This document shows positions 1 through 9,017 of a DNA stretch of 64,000 nucleotides, piece by piece. A program made the translations under genes and the position numbers. The notes under the pieces were generated by a model. The model was not told where the DNA came from. It made no database searches and worked only from the letters and a program-made list of their open reading frames with translations. Within the stretch, counting starts at the first letter, position 1. Each line of letters begins with the position of its first letter. The stretch comes from SVFI01 sp045643145. GTDB lineage: Bacteria; Bacillota; Clostridia; Lachnospirales; Lachnospiraceae. The stretch is from positions 1 to 64,000 of the forward strand of contig JAZUKG010000232.1 in assembly GCA_045643145.1 (NCBI GenBank), read 5' to 3'.

Positions 1-15
1 TCCCTCTGCAGATTT

Positions 16-1707
16 TTATATCAATCCAAAGTGTTTAAAAGCCTCCACAATGGCTTTTTCTTTTTCCTGTGGACAAGTAGGCACCCTACCTTCACCTGAA
101 CCCACGTTGTAATTTAAACGCTTCTCAAGACCCATTTTATCCTTAATCTGACCGATATAAAGATTGGTTACATTAAAGCCGTATTTCTCTTTAATCCACT
201 TCTTGATATTGCCATATGTCGGCTTTTCATCAGACTCAAATTTCCCTTGATCTAATGAAATCCCTTCTAAATCAACCTTTATGGATACCATCTCATCATC
301 GTTTGCGCATTCCCTAACGAGTAGACAACACGTCTCAACGTGTACCGTATGAGGGAACATATCACATGGTCTTACTCTCTCAATCTGATAACCGTTATTA
401 CAAAGTATCTGCAAGTCTCTGGCCAGAGTGGCGCTGTCACAGCTTACATATACGATTTTGTCAGGCTGCATCTTGAGCATGGTATCCAGACACACCTCGT
501 CGCAGCCCTTTCTTGGCGGATCAACGACTATCACATCCGGATGAAGCATGGCATTTTTTGCATCCTTTTTTTGCATATCTTCATAAAAATTCGGTAAAAC
601 TTCCTCAGCCTTTCCGACAAAAAACTGCGCATTCTCAATTCCGTTCAGCGTAGCATTTCTCTTGGCATCTTCAATTGCCTGAGGAATAATTTCCACGCCG
701 CAAACATTTTTGGCATTTCTGGCCAAAAACAATGAAATCGTGCCGATACCGCAGTATAAATCCCAAACAGTTTCCTTACCGGTCAGCCCTGCATAATCCA
801 GCGCTGTCTGATAGAGCTTTTGAGTCTGAACAGGATTTACCTGGAAAAAGGATAATGGTGAAATCTGGAATGCCAGATCCTTGATATAATCCGTAATATA
901 TCCCTTTCCATAAAGGGGTATGATTTCAATTCCCATAATGACATTGGTTTTCTCCGTATTTACGCTGAGTGAAACAGACTCTATACCACAATCAAGCGCC
1001 AAAAGTCTTTCCACTAAGATTTCTGAATTTTTAATACTCTTTCCGTTGATCACCAGACATACCATGACCTGACCTGTGGTAAAACCGGTACGTATTAATA
1101 CATGTCTGACCAGCCCTTTATGCGATTCCTCCTGATAAGCCGGTATTTTATATTCTTTCATGAAATCCAAAATACATCTTAAAATGGCATCGTTGCAGGA
1201 ATGCTCCAAATGGCAGTCCGTATTGGCAATAATCGAATGTGTTCTGCCCGCATAGAATCCGGCTATCGGATTTCCTTCTTTGTCTGTTCCGATTGGATAC
1301 TGTGCCTTATTTCGGTAGCGATACGGATCGTCCATACCGATGATTGGCTCTGTCACGGATTCTACAAAATCCGCATCAAATCCGCCCAAACGAATTAAAT
1401 TGTTTTTCACTTTGTCTGTTTTGAGCATTAGTTGTTTTTTATAATCCATTGCCATGAGCTGACAACCGCCGCATTTTTTATGCAGCTTGCAAACCGGCTC
1501 AATGCGAAAAGGAGAAGGCTTTAACACCTTCTCACATCTGGCATACGCATAATTCTTTTTCGGTTTTGTAATCAATGCCTCAATGGTATCTCCTACCATG
1601 GCATCCTTTACAAAAAGTGTGTAACCATCTACTTTTCCAATGCCTTCCCCTTGCATTCCCATGTCTGTAATGGTCACTTCAAGTTTCGTATTTTTCTTAA
1701 ATTCCAT
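16..1707 (-). CDS. rlmD: 23S rRNA (uracil-C5)-methyltransferase, RlmD/RlmCD type
   Basis: Transfers a methyl group from SAM to C5 of uridine in 23S rRNA. A TRAM-like OB domain occupies residues 1-60. Cysteines 73, 79, 82 and 165 fit the family's 4Fe-4S ligands. The SAM motif YCGIGTIS is at about 318-325, VDPPRKG at 395-401, the catalytic Cys in VYVSCDS at 423, and the general base Glu in HVETCCL at about 459. At 563 residues it is about 90 longer than E. coli RlmD; the extra C-terminal segment (470-563) ends in a basic/aromatic module seen in clostridial homologues. In Gram-positive bacteria one enzyme (RlmCD) often modifies both U747 and U1939, so the exact target is uncertain. A palindrome lies 24 nt upstream of the ATG. 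Confidence 0.93.
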   Translation of the reverse strand: MEFKKNTKLEVTITDMGMQGEGIGKVDGYTLFVKDAMVGDTIEALITKPKKNYAYARCEKVLKPSPFRIEPVCKLHKKCGGCQLMAMDYKKQLMLKTDKVKNNLIRLGGFDADFVESVTEPIIGMDDPYRYRNKAQYPIGTDKEGNPIAGFYAGRTHSIIANTDCHLEHSCNDAILRCILDFMKEYKIPAYQEESHKGLVRHVLIRTGFTTGQVMVCLVINGKSIKNSEILVERLLALDCGIESVSLSVNTEKTNVIMGIEIIPLYGKGYITDYIKDLAFQISPLSFFQVNPVQTQKLYQTALDYAGLTGKETVWDLYCGIGTISLFLARNAKNVCGVEIIPQAIEDAKRNATLNGIENAQFFVGKAEEVLPNFYEDMQKKDAKNAMLHPDVIVVDPPRKGCDEVCLDTMLKMQPDKIVYVSCDSATLARDLQILCNNGYQIERVRPCDMFPHTVHVETCCLLVRECANDDEMVSIKVDLEGISLDQGKFESDEKPTYGNIKKWIKEKYGFNVTNLYIGQIKDKMGLEKRLNYNVGSGEGRVPTCPQEKEKAIVEAFKHFGLI

Positions 1708-1730
1708 ACTCTTTTCCCTTGTTTATTACC

Positions 1731-1748
1731 TCGATTGTATGCAATCGA
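1731..1748. repeat. Short palindrome upstream of rlmD
   Basis: TCGATTG and CAATCGA are separated by 4 nt and lie 24 nt upstream of the rlmD ATG. A very similar palindrome sits 21 nt upstream of the HIT gene (50579-50600), so this may be a shared regulatory element or a leader hairpin. Confidence 0.5.
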
Positions 1749-1766
1749 CATCATTGTTACGATTAC

Positions 1767-2711
1767 TTATTCCAGGCGAGTTGCTCTGACATTGCTTTCC
1801 AATAATCTGTTAAATCCCAGCCAGCCTGTTTCTGTAGAATTTTCCAAAAGCTCTGTAAAGGTTTCCAGTTTTGCATCTGTATTATCTGCAAAGTTTAATG
1901 CGACTGCTTCCATCAGTGCAGGCTTTTTCGGTGAGCCGTACTCGAGCTCTCCGTGGTGAGCCAAAATACAGTGCTTGAGCTCATTTAACAAACCAACCGG
2001 GAATCCGTCAATTTTAGATGCTCTCTCTCCAACCATTTCACTTCCCATTACGATATGTCCCACGAGGTTTCCTACATCGGTATAATCATTCTCAGGGAAG
2101 AAAGAAAGCTCTCTTACCTTGCCGATATCATGAAGCATAGCTGCTGAAAGCAGTAAATCTCTCTTTAAAAGCGGATAGGTCGTACAATAATAATCACAAA
2201 GCTTTGTTACACTTAAGGTATGCTCCAAAAGGCCGCCTACAAATCCGTGATGTACACTTTTGGCAGCAGAGGATGTCACGAATGCTTTGACAAAGGCCTC
2301 ATCCTTTACAAAGAAATCCTCTAAAAGTGCCTTTAAATAGGTATTTTCCAGTGACGAAATCACAGATCTTAACTGACTCAGCATTTCATTTCTGTCTTTT
2401 TTACTGACCGGAAGATAATCTGCCGGATCGTATTCTCCCTCACGGCACAAACGAATTCTTTTTACATTGACCTGGTTTGCACCCTGGAATACATTGATTT
2501 CTCCGTATACTTCGATGTAATCGAGCGCATCAAAGTCTTCTATTCCGGCGCTGTTCGGATCCCAGATTTTTGCATCCATGGTTCCTGTTTTATCCTGAAG
2601 CACCACTGTCTCATACGGCTTACCGTTTTTGGTCACCGCACTGATTTTGTGCTTGCATAAATAAATGTCAAATACTCTGTCTCCGTCTCTGTATTCATTA
2701 ATATATTTCAT
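1767..2711 (-). CDS. yhaM: YhaM-like 3'-5' exoribonuclease (OB fold + HD domain)
   Basis: This 314-residue protein has the YhaM/Cbf1 architecture: an N-terminal OB-fold nucleic-acid binding domain (about 1-90) followed by an HD phosphohydrolase domain (about 150-290). Metal-binding residues are visible as EHTLSV (His164) and MLHDIGK (His194-Asp195). Members degrade RNA and single-stranded DNA 3' to 5' in the cytoplasm. It is read toward rlmD, with only 59 nt between the genes, so co-transcription is possible. Length matches the family. The function is inferred from the domain order and intact HD residues. Confidence 0.9.
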   Translation of the reverse strand: MKYINEYRDGDRVFDIYLCKHKISAVTKNGKPYETVVLQDKTGTMDAKIWDPNSAGIEDFDALDYIEVYGEINVFQGANQVNVKRIRLCREGEYDPADYLPVSKKDRNEMLSQLRSVISSLENTYLKALLEDFFVKDEAFVKAFVTSSAAKSVHHGFVGGLLEHTLSVTKLCDYYCTTYPLLKRDLLLSAAMLHDIGKVRELSFFPENDYTDVGNLVGHIVMGSEMVGERASKIDGFPVGLLNELKHCILAHHGELEYGSPKKPALMEAVALNFADNTDAKLETFTELLENSTETGWLGFNRLLESNVRATRLE

Positions 2712-2787
2712 ATCGTTCTCCTAAATCTGTTTCCTTTTATATTTACAAAGCATTTATAGCTTTATTTCATGTCCTGATTTCGATATT

Positions 2788-4125
2788 TTACGGTGCTTCC
2801 TGCAATACCACTTCTACATCTACCGGGATATATTCGGTGCCGTTAAATCTCATAATTCGAATCATAATCGTGGTATTTGGTGCCATGGAAAGCAGGGCAC
2901 TTCGGTAATCCTTGAAGGATGATACATTGTAATCGCCTAAATGCACGATGACATCTCCTGCCTGAACCCCTGACTTCATTGCCACTGACTGATGAGCCAC
3001 CTCTGTTACATAAGCTCCATAAGGAACATTCAGCTCAATGTGAGCACCCTCTGTCACATCCATTCCCATGATTCCCAGATATGCTCTCGGTTCATTATTT
3101 GACAGTTTCTCAACCAGTGCCTTGATATCTGAAATACCAATCGTAGAAACGGTATTTCCGGTTCCCATATTTTGAATCTTGCTGTTCATGATACCCAGAA
3201 CATTTTGATCCATATCAATGATAACGCCGCTTCCGTAAGTAGCCATATTCATATCTGTCATGATGACATTGTAGGCAGCATCAATCACATTCAGGGAATT
3301 ATTGTTTGCAGTTACCATTCCATAAGATACCGATCCGCTGGTTCCGAGCGGTGATCCGACTGCCATTACCGGCTTTCCGAGCGTTGCATCATCCTGTGAA
3401 CTGCCAAGCTGTGCGATCAGGATTCTGCCTTTGGTTGAAGCCGGAAGCTGATCGAGTCTCACCGTAAAGATAGCCAGTCCTGTCTGTTCATCTCTTTGAA
3501 CCAGGGTTGCTTCTTCGATATATTTATCACAAAAAGTCACATAGAACTCTTTGGATGAAAAGATCTGTGTACTGTCTGCCAAGATATAGAGCAGCTCTCC
3601 GGTGTTTGCTACAATCACACCTGCCGTTTGATTTCTGTTTTCTGTGGTTCCTGCAAACCAGTCTTCTCTTTCCGAAATACCGGTTACGGTCGTCATGAAT
3701 TTCTGACTGTTTTTTGCAATGGCATAAAGCTGATAGTATAGCGTTTTATAGTCCTCTACACTGTCTCTCGGTACTGTTTCCTGTGCGATAACTTCCTGTA
3801 CCTGCTGCAAAGCCTCCACTCGGCCCTCTTCCATTGCCTCTTCTCGCATTTGCTCTTCCTGAAGCGCCACAGTCTCTTCTGTCAAAAGCTGCTCCGGCTT
3901 TATTTCCATCTGTTCCTCCGGAAATTCCACCTTTTGAATCTCCTTTGGATTTAACAGTCTGTTAATCACCGGCTCGATCAGCAAAATGGTCAGACAGGCA
4001 ACCAAACCAAATAATACAGCCATAAATACAGTAGTTGCTGTCCTTCGAAACAGTTTCTTTTTGTTAATCGGACGTTCCTTGACCGTCTCCCGGACAAAGG
4101 AATATTCCTGATTGTTTTCTTCCAT
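2788..4125 (-). CDS. Membrane-anchored HtrA-like PDZ protein, probably catalytically inactive
   Basis: Architecture: a cytoplasmic N-tail, one transmembrane helix (about 30-52), an acidic coiled-coil linker (about 65-115), a trypsin-like HtrA fold (about 165-340, with MAVGSPLG and GMVTANN typical of the family) and a C-terminal PDZ domain (about 348-440, GVQAGDVIVHLGDYNV). The expected His segment reads YILADST and holds no His, the Asp segment reads DEQTGLAIF with Gly instead of Asp, and GNSGG is replaced by TYGSG. A serine remains at 299, but one position out of register. Family members are envelope quality-control proteases; this one is more likely a scaffold or sensor. A good Shine-Dalgarno (AAGGAG) precedes the ATG. 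Confidence 0.8.
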   Translation of the reverse strand: MEENNQEYSFVRETVKERPINKKKLFRRTATTVFMAVLFGLVACLTILLIEPVINRLLNPKEIQKVEFPEEQMEIKPEQLLTEETVALQEEQMREEAMEEGRVEALQQVQEVIAQETVPRDSVEDYKTLYYQLYAIAKNSQKFMTTVTGISEREDWFAGTTENRNQTAGVIVANTGELLYILADSTQIFSSKEFYVTFCDKYIEEATLVQRDEQTGLAIFTVRLDQLPASTKGRILIAQLGSSQDDATLGKPVMAVGSPLGTSGSVSYGMVTANNNSLNVIDAAYNVIMTDMNMATYGSGVIIDMDQNVLGIMNSKIQNMGTGNTVSTIGISDIKALVEKLSNNEPRAYLGIMGMDVTEGAHIELNVPYGAYVTEVAHQSVAMKSGVQAGDVIVHLGDYNVSSFKDYRSALLSMAPNTTIMIRIMRFNGTEYIPVDVEVVLQEAP

Positions 4126-4290
4126 ATATCAAATCTCCTTTGAACCAGCGCTATCCTTTTTTGCATATTTTGAATCTGGTAAAATGCTCGGACAAAAGGC
4201 TCGGTTTTACAAGTTAAATTCACGAATAAGTATAGCATTTACCATAGAATTTCACAAGAACGCGCCGTAGTATTTTACTTTGAAATATGC

Positions 4291-4296
4291 TATAAT
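4291..4296 (+). promoter_or_regulatory. Extended -10 promoter of mutS2
   Basis: TGCTATAAT forms an extended -10 with no good -35. The start would fall near 4303, giving a leader of about 60 nt before the mutS2 ATG. The leader carries a CATGC/GCATG inverted repeat at about 4307-4325. Confidence 0.55.
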
Positions 4297-4364
4297 AGGC
4301 TGATGTCATGCACACTTTTGGCATGTCAAAAATCATGAACAAGTATTAGAAATCGAGAAATATT

Positions 4365-6737
4365 ATGAATCAAAAAGCACTACACATTTTAGAATACGAT
4401 AAAATCATTGCCATGCTCGCTGACAAGGCATCTTCCCAACCCGGAAGAGAGATGTGTCTAAAGCTTCATCCCGGCAATCAGTTAGCTCAAATTGAGCTTA
4501 GACAAAACCAGACCAAAGATGCTCTTTCCAGACTTTTTAAAAAGAGCGGAATTTCCTTTGGCAACAATCGAGATTTCCATGCAGCCTGTAAAAGACTCGA
4601 TATCGGAGCCAGTCTTTCTCAGTCTGAGCTTTTACAAATCGCAAATCAGCTGGAAAATGTGGCACGAATCAAAAGCTATGGTCGAATGGAAAAGGAATAT
4701 ACCGATTCCTTATCTGACTTTTTTGAGGAACTAGCGCCGCTTACCAATATTTCAACGGAAATCAGAAGATGTATATTAAGTGAAGATGAAATGGCAGATG
4801 ATGCCAGCTCAAACCTTCGAAATATCCGAAAAAAGATTGCTTCTGCAGATGCCAAAGTGCATTCGCAGCTGACATCCATGGTAAACGGTTCTTTACGTAC
4901 TTACCTGATGGAGGCTGTCATTACCATGCGAAATGACAGATATTGTCTTCCGGTAAAGGCAGAGCACAAAGGTCAGGTTCCGGGACTGGTACATGAGCGT
5001 TCTTCTACCGGTTCTACTTTATTTATTGAGCCTGCTGCCATCGTGGAACTAAACAATCAGATCAAGCAATACTACGAGGAAGAAAAAGAAGAAATCGAAG
5101 TAATTCTCGCAAATCTTTCCGCTATGCTGGCAGAATACAGTCCTGCCATCCTTCGTAACGGAGAACTCATGACTCTTTTGGATTTCATTTTTGCCAAAGC
5201 AGCTCTGGCCATGGATATGAATGCCACCCAGCCTGTGTTCAATGAAAAGGGAATTATTCATCTGAGAAAAGCACGTCATCCGCTCCTGGCCAAGGATAAG
5301 GTCGTTCCGATTGATGTAACCTTTGGCGAGGACTTTAGACAGCTTATTATTACAGGACCAAATACCGGAGGAAAGACCGTTTCACTAAAAACCGTCGGTC
5401 TGTTATGCCTCATGGCTCAGGCAGGACTTCACATTCCTACTCTTGATCGCAGCCAGGTATGTATTTTTTCACAAATTTTTGCAGATATTGGGGATGAGCA
5501 AAGTATTGAACAAAGCCTTTCTACCTTCTCTTCTCATATGACAAATATTGTAAGCATTCTCAAAAAGGCGGACAGCAAAAGCCTGTGTCTCTTTGATGAG
5601 CTTTGTGCCGGAACCGATCCGACAGAAGGTGCAGCGCTTGCCATTGCAATTTTGAAAACACTATTAAACAAAGGTGCTATGGCTATGGCAACTACCCATT
5701 ACAGTGAGCTCAAGGTTTATGCCCTGGAAGCAGAAAATGTTCAAAATGCCTGCTGTGAATTTGATGTGGAAACCCTTTCTCCAACCTATCATTTGCTGAT
5801 TGGTGTTCCCGGAAAAAGTAATGCCTTTGCCATTTCACAAAAGCTCGGACTAAACGCTTCCATCATCGACATGGCCAAAGAGCAGATGACCAGTGAGCAG
5901 GAAAGCTTTGAAGACTTGTTATCGACTTTGGAAAACAGCCGTGTTCAGATGCAGCGTGAAAAGGATGCCTTTGAAAAACAAAAACAGGATTTGAAGAATC
6001 GTCTCAAAGCCCTGGAAAACAGGGAGAGAAGCATCGATGAAAGAAAGGATGCCATCCTCGAAAAGGCCAACGAAGAGGCCCGTGAAATCCTGAAAGAAGC
6101 CAAGGATGTAGCAGATGAAACCATTCGAAGCTTCCAAAAATTTGATGATAACAGCTCCATGAAGGAGATGGAAAATAAACGTACAAACCTTCGTAAACAG
6201 ATTACACAAAAGGATCAAAAGCTTACTCTGAAGCCGGCCAAACCGGTCAAGGGACAAAAGAAAGCAAAGGTGGAAACCCTTAAACTGGGAGAAAGCGTAA
6301 AGGTTCTGTCCATGAACCTGAAAGGAACCGTAAGTTCGCTTCCTGACAACAAGGGCTATCTGTTCGTACAATGCGGTATCATCCGTTCCAAGATTCACAT
6401 CAGCGATGTAGTTTTGGTACCGGAAGACGATATCAAGGCAACCGGTATTTCTCACTCAAGCTATGGAAAAATTACCATGTCTAAATCTTCGAGTGTCAAA
6501 ACCGAGATCAATCTTTTAGGTAAAACTGTAGATGAAGCATTAAATGCTTTGGATAAATATTTGGATGATGCCTACATGGCTCATCTTCCGAGTGTCAGAA
6601 TTGTTCACGGTAAAGGAACCGGTGCTCTGAGAAATGCTGTTCAGAGCCATTTGAGACGCCTGAATTATATCGAATCCTTCCGACTGGGGGAATTTGGTGA
6701 AGGCGATGCCGGTGTTACCATTGCCACATTTAAATAA
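4365..6737 (+). CDS. mutS2: MutS2 ATPase/endonuclease
   Basis: A full-length 790-residue MutS2. It has a MutS-like clamp/lever region (about 1-290), an ABC-type ATPase with Walker A GPNTGGKT (331-338) and Walker B LCLFDELCAGTDP, a long charged coiled coil (about 515-620), a KOW-like basic region, and a C-terminal Smr endonuclease domain (about 712-790) containing VHGKGTGALR. Unlike MutS1 it has no mismatch-recognition domain. Family roles are suppression of homologous recombination and, in Bacillus, rescue of collided ribosomes. No strong Shine-Dalgarno precedes the ATG. A response regulator gene starts 17 nt after the stop, so these genes are probably co-transcribed. Confidence 0.96.
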   Translation: MNQKALHILEYDKIIAMLADKASSQPGREMCLKLHPGNQLAQIELRQNQTKDALSRLFKKSGISFGNNRDFHAACKRLDIGASLSQSELLQIANQLENVARIKSYGRMEKEYTDSLSDFFEELAPLTNISTEIRRCILSEDEMADDASSNLRNIRKKIASADAKVHSQLTSMVNGSLRTYLMEAVITMRNDRYCLPVKAEHKGQVPGLVHERSSTGSTLFIEPAAIVELNNQIKQYYEEEKEEIEVILANLSAMLAEYSPAILRNGELMTLLDFIFAKAALAMDMNATQPVFNEKGIIHLRKARHPLLAKDKVVPIDVTFGEDFRQLIITGPNTGGKTVSLKTVGLLCLMAQAGLHIPTLDRSQVCIFSQIFADIGDEQSIEQSLSTFSSHMTNIVSILKKADSKSLCLFDELCAGTDPTEGAALAIAILKTLLNKGAMAMATTHYSELKVYALEAENVQNACCEFDVETLSPTYHLLIGVPGKSNAFAISQKLGLNASIIDMAKEQMTSEQESFEDLLSTLENSRVQMQREKDAFEKQKQDLKNRLKALENRERSIDERKDAILEKANEEAREILKEAKDVADETIRSFQKFDDNSSMKEMENKRTNLRKQITQKDQKLTLKPAKPVKGQKKAKVETLKLGESVKVLSMNLKGTVSSLPDNKGYLFVQCGIIRSKIHISDVVLVPEDDIKATGISHSSYGKITMSKSSSVKTEINLLGKTVDEALNALDKYLDDAYMAHLPSVRIVHGKGTGALRNAVQSHLRRLNYIESFRLGEFGEGDAGVTIATFK

Positions 6738-6754
6738 CGATAGGGGGTATTGTT

Positions 6755-7459
6755 TTGGCTTCAAAACAGAAAATTTTAATTGTAGATGACGATGAAAATA
6801 TTGCAGAGCTTATTTCCCTGTATTTAACCAAGGAATGCTTTGAAACCATGATTTGTAATGACGGAGAATCTGCTCTTTTGGCGGTTCAAAGCTTTCAGCC
6901 AAATCTGATTTTGCTGGATTTGATGCTTCCGGGTATCGACGGTTATCAGGTTTGTCGAGAAGTACGTGCCACTCAGAGTACTCCGATTATCATGCTTTCT
7001 GCCAAAGGCGAAGTATTTGACAAGGTACTGGGGCTCGAGCTCGGTGCTGATGATTATATGGAAAAACCGTTTGATACCAAGGAACTGGTTGCCAGAGTCA
7101 AGGCCGTTCTCAGACGCTTCAAAGTAAGTGCACAGTCACAGGAGCCTGTAGACAACTCTAAAAAGGTGACTTATCCGGATCTTACCATCAACCTTACCAA
7201 TTATTCTGTTACCTATATGGGAAAGAACGTGGAAATGCCGCCAAAGGAATTGGAGCTTCTCTACTTTTTGGCTTCTTCTCCAAATCAGGTATTTACCAGA
7301 GAACAGCTCCTGGATCAAATCTGGGGCTATGAATACATCGGCGATACCAGAACCGTTGACGTACACATCAAACGTGTCAGAGAAAAAATCAGCGATCATG
7401 AAAGCTGGAAGCTTTCTACTGTATGGGGTATCGGCTACAAGTTTGAAACCTCAAATTAA
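6755..7459 (+). CDS. OmpR/PhoB-family response regulator
   Basis: Receiver domain with acidic pocket DDD (11-13), phospho-acceptor Asp55 in LLDLMLPG and the conserved Lys in DDYMEKPF, followed by a winged-helix DNA-binding domain (about 135-232) with the DTRTVDVHIKRVREK recognition region. The start is a TTG preceded by the strong Shine-Dalgarno AGGGGG; no ATG lies nearby. It follows mutS2 by 17 nt and precedes a histidine kinase by 29 nt, so it forms a two-component pair with that kinase. The domain layout resembles PhoP/WalR-type regulators, but the regulon cannot be deduced. Confidence 0.93.
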   Translation: MASKQKILIVDDDENIAELISLYLTKECFETMICNDGESALLAVQSFQPNLILLDLMLPGIDGYQVCREVRATQSTPIIMLSAKGEVFDKVLGLELGADDYMEKPFDTKELVARVKAVLRRFKVSAQSQEPVDNSKKVTYPDLTINLTNYSVTYMGKNVEMPPKELELLYFLASSPNQVFTREQLLDQIWGYEYIGDTRTVDVHIKRVREKISDHESWKLSTVWGIGYKFETSN

Positions 7460-7488
7460 AGTCGTGTCAGATTAAAAAGGAAACAGCC

Positions 7489-8919
7489 ATGAAAAAAACT
7501 GTATATATCAAATTCGTGGTTGCCTATATTATTTTTGGCCTGTTTAGCTTTATCGTAGTAGCTACCTTTTCCTCTTCCCTGATTCAGGAACGTGTGAAAA
7601 GTGAAAATGCCGAGTCCTTATATTCTGAGGCTGCTACCATTTCCCAGACCTATGCTTCTGATTTGTACAACAACGAAATCACCATAGAGTCTGCTTATAA
7701 TCAGCTACATGCCTTATCAACGTATCTGTCCGCTTCTATTTGGATTGTCAATCCATCCGGAACCGTGCTTTTAAATTCTGAAAAGCTCCCGGACGTGAAT
7801 CATCCGATAGAAATCCGGGATTTTACTCCGACGATTACCAAGGAGTCATACTTTACAACAGGCAACTTTTTCAACCAATTTGATGATGAAATGCTGATTG
7901 TTTTCAGCCCAATCACACTTAATTATAAAATTCAGGGATATGTTATTATTTTCAAACCTCTGACAGATCTGAAATATCAAAGTAACGGTTATTTGACCAT
8001 CATGTATATTACCATGGGATTATTTATGCTGTTATCTCTGATTATTTTGATCTTCTTTACAGAGATGTTTTATATTCCTCTGAAAAAAATCATTTATGCG
8101 ACCGAACAATATGCCGGTGGAAATATGCACTATGAATTTAGTGTTGATTCCTCGGATGAAATGGGATATCTGGCAGGTACTCTGTCTTATATGGCCAGCG
8201 AAATTGCCAGATCGGAAGACAACCAAAAGAAGTTCGTAGCGAATGTATCTCACGATTTCAGATCTCCTCTTACCTCGATTCGAGGCTACCTGGAGGCGAT
8301 GCAGGACGGAACCATTCCGCCGGAGCTGTATGAAAAGTATCTGAACATCCTGCTCAATGAAACCGGACGACTGACCAAGCTTACCAACAGCCTGTTGGAG
8401 CTCAACAACTTAAATACCAAAGGAATGTCTCTGGATAAAAGCATCTTTGATATGAATACAGTCATTCGAAACACCGTAGCGACCTTTGAAGGAACCTGTG
8501 AAAAGAAACAGATTTCCATTTCTCTGATTTTGGTCGGAGAAACGATTATGGTCAATGCAGATATGAGCCGTATTCAGCAGGTTTTATATAATCTTTTGGA
8601 CAATGCTATCAAGTTTTCCGGTGCGAATACGACAATTACGATTGAAACCAGAGAACAAAAACAAAAGCTGTTTGTCTCTGTAAAGGATATGGGAATCGGA
8701 ATTCCAAAGGATAGTTTGAATTTGATTTTCGATCGTTTTTACAAAACAGATTTATCCCGTGGTAAGGATAAGAAAGGAACCGGTCTCGGCCTTTCTATTA
8801 CCAAGGAAATTATCCATGCGCATGGTGAAAATATCAATGTAATTTCTACCGAAGGTGTCGGTACGGAGTTTATTTTCACATTGCCGCTGGTCGATGACGA
8901 AAATGAAGATGATACCTAA
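7489..8919 (+). CDS. Membrane sensor histidine kinase (HAMP, HisKA, HATPase)
   Basis: Two transmembrane helices (about 7-29 and 165-190) enclose an extracytoplasmic sensor of about 135 residues, followed by HAMP, the phospho-acceptor helix with VSHDFRSPLTS (His near 255) and the ATPase boxes NLLDNAIKF, DMGIGIP and KGTGLGLS. All catalytic motifs are intact. It is the partner of the response regulator immediately upstream. The extracellular domain shows no recognisable ligand-binding signature, so the signal is unknown. It ends at a terminator shared with the convergent PurF-like gene. Confidence 0.93.
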   Translation: MKKTVYIKFVVAYIIFGLFSFIVVATFSSSLIQERVKSENAESLYSEAATISQTYASDLYNNEITIESAYNQLHALSTYLSASIWIVNPSGTVLLNSEKLPDVNHPIEIRDFTPTITKESYFTTGNFFNQFDDEMLIVFSPITLNYKIQGYVIIFKPLTDLKYQSNGYLTIMYITMGLFMLLSLIILIFFTEMFYIPLKKIIYATEQYAGGNMHYEFSVDSSDEMGYLAGTLSYMASEIARSEDNQKKFVANVSHDFRSPLTSIRGYLEAMQDGTIPPELYEKYLNILLNETGRLTKLTNSLLELNNLNTKGMSLDKSIFDMNTVIRNTVATFEGTCEKKQISISLILVGETIMVNADMSRIQQVLYNLLDNAIKFSGANTTITIETREQKQKLFVSVKDMGIGIPKDSLNLIFDRFYKTDLSRGKDKKGTGLGLSITKEIIHAHGENINVISTEGVGTEFIFTLPLVDDENEDDT

Positions 8920-8973
8920 ATGGAAATCCCAGTAGATAATTATCTGCAAGGATTACATTAATAAATACATTTA

Positions 8974-9004
8974 AAAAGCTCCCAGCGAAATGCTGAGAGC
9001 TTTT
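8974..9004. terminator. Bidirectional terminator
   Basis: Inverted repeat AAAAGCTC...GAGCTTTT, extended by CAGC/GCTG around a GAAA loop. T runs lie on both sides, so it can serve the kinase on the plus strand and the PurF-like gene on the minus strand. Confidence 0.85.
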
Positions 9005-9017
9005 ATTATACACTTTC

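Noticed and set aside
5919..6455. A long minus-strand frame inside mutS2
   Set aside because: It lies opposite the charged coiled coil, where AAR/GAR codons give stop-free antisense frames rich in Phe and Leu.
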